Assembly: GCA_964450955.1 (NCBI GenBank)
Contig: CAYVFI010000006.1
Location: 1-64,000 of the forward strand
Direction: 5' to 3'
Length of the DNA: 64,000 bases
DNA from: CAYNWT01 sp964450955
Lineage (GTDB): Bacteria > Planctomycetota > Planctomycetia > Planctomycetales > Planctomycetaceae
The first letter of the stretch is position 1. The number at the start of each line of letters is the position of its first letter. The notes under the pieces are model-generated. The model was not told the origin of the DNA, made no database searches, and worked only from the letters and a program-made list of their open reading frames with translations. The translations under genes were made by a program, and so were the position numbers. This document shows, piece by piece, positions 60,856 through 64,000 of this stretch.

Positions 60856-62082
60856 ATGCGAGGCGTTCTGGCGGTAATTCTGGCTGGCGGAAAAGGAACC
60901 CGTCTTGAGCCGCTCACACGCGACCGCACCAAGCCTGCCGTGCCATTTGGCGGCGCGTATCGGATTATCGACTTCACTTTGTCGAACTGTCTCAACAGCG
61001 GCATGCGCCGAGTTTTGATTCTGACGCAGTACAAGGCTGCCAGTTTAGATCGGCATATCACTCGCGGTTGGCAGTTCCTGTGTCCGGAACTAGGTGAGTT
61101 CATTTCGACTCTGCCGCCGGAACAGCGGATTGGCGAACACTGGTACCAGGGAACCGCCGACGCCGTATACCAAAACATCTACACCATCGAACGCGCGCGG
61201 CCTGAGCACGTGGTCATCCTGTCAGGCGATCACATTTACCGCATGGATTATTCTCGGATGGTGAATGAACACATCGAGAGCAATGCGGATGCAACCATCG
61301 CGTGCATTCCTGTTCCAACCGAAGACGCTTCACGGTTTGGTGTGATGGAGGCCGACGAAACCGGCCGCGTGGTGAAGTTTGAGGAGAAGCCTGAAAACCC
61401 GCAGCCGATGTTGGACGACCCATCCAAGTGCCTGGCTTCGATGGGCATCTATGTGTTTAAAGCCGGCTTCCTGTTCAACGAACTGGACCGAGACGCCACA
61501 GAGTCGGGAAGTGTCCGTGACTTCGGCAAGAACATCATCCCGTCAATCATAAAAGACCGGCTGGTTCGCACGTTTTCGTTTTCCGACGAGAATGGGAACG
61601 CAGAATACTGGCGCGATGTTGGTACGTTGGACGCCTATTACGAAGCCAACATGGACTTAATTGCGGTTGATCCCGAATTGAATCTGTACAACCCCGCGTG
61701 GCCAATTCGAACCTACAACGGTCCGAATCCGCCGGCGAAATTTGTGTTTAACGAAACCGATGGCAAGCCACCACGCATCGGGCAGGCCGTGGACAGCATT
61801 GTCTGTCCGGGCACCGTGGTGTCAGGCGGCTCGGTTCGGCGATCGATTCTGTCCCCGTTGGTGCGTGTGAGTAGCTACGCGGACGTTGAAGATTCCATTC
61901 TGCTGGATGGCGTTACGATTGGTCGGCACGCTCGCGTGCGACGCGCGATCATCGACAAGGGAACCGTCGTGCCGGAAGGTGCGGAGATTGGTTACGACCT
62001 GGAAAAGGATCGGGAAGCCGGGTGGACGGTGACTGAGTCTGGATTGGTCACGCTTCCGACCAACGCTCAGTGGCCGACTTAA
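60856..62082 (+). CDS. glgC: glucose-1-phosphate adenylyltransferase
   Basis: A 408-residue enzyme making ADP-glucose, the committed step of glycogen synthesis. VILAGGKGTRLEPLTRDRTKPAVPFGG is the nucleotide-binding opening; SGDHIYRMDY, FEEKPENP and the C-terminal left-handed beta-helix repeats (SIVCPGTVVSGG, ILLDGVTIGRHARV) follow. AAGGA lies five bases before the ATG. The basic and substrate residues usual for allosteric control appear intact. Confidence 0.96.
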   Translation: MRGVLAVILAGGKGTRLEPLTRDRTKPAVPFGGAYRIIDFTLSNCLNSGMRRVLILTQYKAASLDRHITRGWQFLCPELGEFISTLPPEQRIGEHWYQGTADAVYQNIYTIERARPEHVVILSGDHIYRMDYSRMVNEHIESNADATIACIPVPTEDASRFGVMEADETGRVVKFEEKPENPQPMLDDPSKCLASMGIYVFKAGFLFNELDRDATESGSVRDFGKNIIPSIIKDRLVRTFSFSDENGNAEYWRDVGTLDAYYEANMDLIAVDPELNLYNPAWPIRTYNGPNPPAKFVFNETDGKPPRIGQAVDSIVCPGTVVSGGSVRRSILSPLVRVSSYADVEDSILLDGVTIGRHARVRRAIIDKGTVVPEGAEIGYDLEKDREAGWTVTESGLVTLPTNAQWPT

Positions 62083-62098
62083 CCACGGGGGCTCGAGG

Positions 62099-62198
62099 NN
62101 NNNNNNNNNNNNNNNNNNNNNNNNNNNNNNNNNNNNNNNNNNNNNNNNNNNNNNNNNNNNNNNNNNNNNNNNNNNNNNNNNNNNNNNNNNNNNNNNNN
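62099..62198. other. 100-base assembly gap
   Basis: A run of exactly 100 N, the standard placeholder for a gap of unknown size. It abuts a heptamer array on its right, which probably broke the assembly. Any frame spanning it is meaningless. Confidence 0.98.
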
Positions 62199-62260
62199 GT
62201 GAAGGGTGAAGGGTGAAGGGTGAAGGGTGAAGGGTGAAGGGTGAAGGGTGAAGGGTGAAG
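62199..62260. repeat. GTGAAGG heptamer tandem array
   Basis: Almost nine perfect copies of GTGAAGG, truncated on the left by the gap. The true array may be longer. Confidence 0.95.
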
Positions 62261-62337
62261 TTGCCGTCGGCGTCAGTGCTGGTGTCGCGCTTCGTTTGTG
62301 GGATCGCGCCCATGCATCGCGTTCGCGCGTGGCGCAT

Positions 62338-62424
62338 AAAAAAAGCCACCTGAGAGATTCCTGCCAAGAGACCTCGGGGCGTTCATCCGAGGTATCCCAA
62401 TAGGCTTCAATCTCAGGCGGCGAA
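62338..62424 (-). ncRNA. candidate structured small RNA with intrinsic terminator
   Basis: About 87 nt on the minus strand. Outer stem pairs GCCGCCTGAGATT with AATCTCTCAGGTGGC (one G-U, a CU bulge) and is followed by seven T. An inner stem ACCTCGG/CCGAGGT closes a 9-base loop. A promoter with good boxes ends about seven bases before the predicted 5-prime end. No gene lies within reach, so a stand-alone RNA is favoured over an attenuator. No match to a known RNA family is recognised. Confidence 0.5.
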
Positions 62425-62429
62425 GTCGA

Positions 62430-62458
62430 AGTATAGACGTTGTTCGCGCTGTTGTCAT
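62430..62458 (-). promoter_or_regulatory. sigma-70-like promoter of the small RNA
   Basis: On the minus strand ATGACA (62458-62453), 17-base spacer, TATACT (62435-62430). Each box matches consensus in five of six bases with optimal spacing, the best promoter I see in the window. Confidence 0.55.
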
Positions 62459-62630
62459 TGAGGATGCAGGCAGACCTGGACTCAGAATCTGACGTTTTTA
62501 CATGGTCTTAGTTTGTTTGTACCAGGCGTGCGTATGTGCGAGTGCATACAGAATGCTGTTGTGTTTGTTCGCCGTTGTGTCCACCCGGTGCGTTTTCATG
62601 CACGGTCCTGCCCGGTTGCGCAGCGCGCAT

Positions 62631-62730
62631 AAAAAAACCCGGAAGCAGCGAGTCCCAGGGGGGCGGAGGACTCAAGCGGCTTCCGGGGGGCGATTTGGTG
62701 TTCTCTTGTGGCTGGCAGACAAAAGCCAGA
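62631..62730 (-). ncRNA. second candidate structured RNA or terminator
   Basis: On the minus strand a long hairpin CCCGGAAGC/GCTTCCGGG (62638-62687) encloses a second stem GAGTCC/GGACTC and ends in seven T. Upstream, CTGGC/GCCAG (62712-62729) forms another hairpin. The tail TTTTTTTATGCGC is shared with the first RNA candidate. No minus-strand gene precedes it and no clear promoter is visible. Confidence 0.35.
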
Positions 62731-62916
62731 AATTTCGCTGTCAGTGAGTTGTGTTTCGTTTCGCGTCACCGACCGTATTGGCGTGATGCAGGAACATATG
62801 AGGATCCGGAAAACGGGTCAACATGAATTCGTCCGCCACGTGTTGTTGGTCGAATTGATGTAAGATGCGGCTCTGCAATGGGTTGCAGTCAGCGTTTTTT
62901 TTCGAACTGAGCGAAC

Positions 62917-64000
62917 ATGCCAGAACTGCCGAAACGAAGAAAGAAAAAAACTGGTTCTCGGCCAAAGGTGCCAGTGCCACGGACTCGGAAGCAACCGGAC
63001 GCTCAGCCGATATTAGGTGGACCGGGCGGGTTAGGTATTCGGTCGCCACGCATTCCGCAGAAAGCACTGGCTGTGATTTGTCGTTCGCTGGCGACGATGT
63101 TGCATTCGGGATTGGATATTCAAAACTCAATCCGGATGACGGCGGACAAATTGTCTGAGCCGCGAGCCAAAGCGGGGATGCTTGAGGTTCAGAACGCGAT
63201 CAAGAGTCGTGGCGAGATTGCTGAGTCCATGCGGGAACAGGGAAAGCGGTTTCCTAATCTGATGACTGACCTGGTTCAGGTAGGAGAACATACGGGTTCA
63301 TTGCCCGAAGTTTTCAAGAGTCTGGCTAAGCACTACGAGACCAACGTTCGGCTGAAGCGGCAGTTCATTGGCGCCATTATTTGGCCCGTGTTTCAGATGG
63401 TGGCGGCCATCCTTGTGATTGGGTTGTTGATTTATGTGTTGGGGAGTCTGCAGGGACCGCCGGACCAGAAGAACTCGTTGCGGTTCGACATCTTCGGGCT
63501 GTCCGGTACGCGCGGCATGGTTACGTGGTTCGTGTCCACGTTTGGAACCATTGGCATAATCTTCGTCGGCTACAAGCTGATCATGCGGAACCTTGCGGGG
63601 CGGCAGTTTCTGGACCCGTTGTTGATGAAGATTCCTGTGGTCGGCAAGTGCATGCGGTCGTTTGCGATTGCCAGGTTCTCGTGGGCGTTTGCACTGACCC
63701 AGCAGTCCGGCATGCCGATTAAGCCCAGTATTCACCAGAGCATCAGAGCGACCGACAATGGTGCCTTCATTGTTTGCGAAGACCTGGTTTGGCAACGTTT
63801 GAGTGAAGGCGAAACGCTGACAGATTCGCTGGATTGCACGAACCTGTTTCCACCGGAGTTCGTGCAGACAGTCCATGTCGCTGAAACATCCGGTACGGTT
63901 CCTGAAGCTCTGGATCGGCTTAGCCCGCAGTTTGAAGAGGAGGCTCAACGCAACCTTCAAGCGTTGACGGCAGCTGCCGGTTGGGGTGTGTGGGCACTGG
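62917..64000 (+). CDS. type II secretion system F-family protein (partial)
   Basis: At least 361 residues; the frame is open to the window edge. A basic Pro-rich N-terminus (MPELPKRRKKKTGSRPKVPV) precedes the first T2SSF domain: ALAVICRSLATMLHSGLDI, then LVQVGEHTGSLPEVFKSLAKHYE and transmembrane helices (FQMVAAILVIGLLIYVLGSL; FGTIGIIFVGYKLIM). A second T2SSF repeat begins near FAIARFSWAFALTQQSGMPI with VAETSGTVPEALDRL. GspF/PilC proteins form the inner-membrane platform for pilus or pseudopilus assembly. Confidence 0.92.
   Translation, partial: MPELPKRRKKKTGSRPKVPVPRTRKQPDAQPILGGPGGLGIRSPRIPQKALAVICRSLATMLHSGLDIQNSIRMTADKLSEPRAKAGMLEVQNAIKSRGEIAESMREQGKRFPNLMTDLVQVGEHTGSLPEVFKSLAKHYETNVRLKRQFIGAIIWPVFQMVAAILVIGLLIYVLGSLQGPPDQKNSLRFDIFGLSGTRGMVTWFVSTFGTIGIIFVGYKLIMRNLAGRQFLDPLLMKIPVVGKCMRSFAIARFSWAFALTQQSGMPIKPSIHQSIRATDNGAFIVCEDLVWQRLSEGETLTDSLDCTNLFPPEFVQTVHVAETSGTVPEALDRLSPQFEEEAQRNLQALTAAAGWGVWAL

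Noticed and set aside
60468..61178. 236-codon minus-strand frame over the glgC start
   Set aside because: It overlaps the conserved glgC N-terminus and a repeat-bearing gap, with no recognisable domain.
62199..62260. CRISPR array
   Set aside because: Units are seven bases with no spacers; it is a simple tandem repeat. The same holds for bases 16-80.
61822..62367. Minus-strand frame across the run of N
   Set aside because: The frame passes through undetermined bases and a heptamer array; its coding appearance is an artefact.
62338..62424. Glycine riboswitch
   Set aside because: AATCTCTCAGG matches a glycine-aptamer segment, but the conserved GCCGAAGG/GCAA core is absent and the sequence closes as one hairpin with a terminator and no downstream gene.

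Overview
The window looks like planctomycete DNA (phylum Planctomycetota, probably order Planctomycetales). It carries a secreted CxPxR-type sulfatase, a PQQ-propeller relic, two DUF1570-like secreted proteins, a DUF6702 protein, a BlaI/M56 pair with its own palindromic operator, a PEP-CTERM protein, many SDR enzymes, and very little operon structure among housekeeping genes. Genus is not determinable from sequence reading alone. A 100-base run of N at 62099-62198 shows this is a draft assembly. I saw no tRNA, rRNA, CRISPR array, prophage or insertion sequence with a transposase.

Layout. 1-6.5 kb: an HExxH protein, a HAD hydrolase, an ACT-domain protein, a STAS protein, a glutaredoxin-like plus DUF2064 pair, a response regulator, an RlmI-like methyltransferase and MscL. 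6.8-11 kb: a sulfatase, the C-terminal relic of a PQQ-like protein, an SGNH hydrolase, a Nudix protein and a DUF4177 protein. 11.4-17.5 kb: a secreted Gly-rich protein, then a translationally coupled YhaO/YhaN-like nuclease and SMC-like ATPase pair. 17.5-22.5 kb (minus strand): SDR-YggS-DUF167-YbaN, and thioredoxin lipoprotein-DapF. Upstream of these is a second thioredoxin lipoprotein whose first active-site Cys codon is TGA, then an IscA-type protein on the plus strand. 22.5-31 kb: a 37-residue lipoprotein, an SDR, a TPR-like protein, a short mobile-looking repeat element, Pgk, a MoaD-like/GH5/E1-like cluster, an ECF sigma/PspA-like/PEP-CTERM cluster and a membrane protein. 31-44 kb: a three-domain peptidoglycan enzyme, BlaI-M56, PdxH, a HAD phosphatase, GpmI, two amidohydrolases and an SGNH protein. 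44-60.5 kb: DinB-like protein, SDR-TrmL, deformylase and Fmt, DUF1570-like proteins, a TlpA-like modular protein, DUF6702 plus M1 peptidase, ABC ATPase plus TolC, a sugar-phosphate isomerase and Ndk. 60.8-64 kb: GlgC, the assembly gap in a heptamer repeat, two structured minus-strand RNA candidates, and a type II secretion F-type gene running off the edge.

Functional links: Pgk and GpmI serve glycolysis; deformylase and Fmt form the usual N-formylmethionine pair; the two thioredoxins and the TlpA-like protein suggest strong envelope thiol chemistry. The most interesting item is the thioredoxin with W-TGA-GPC at 21480-21908, best explained as a selenocysteine protein. Next are a compact promoter-hairpin-terminator unit at 62338-62458, the triple fusion at 31237-33231, and a set of short dispersed palindromic repeats, one pair of which bounds a 231-bp MITE-like element.
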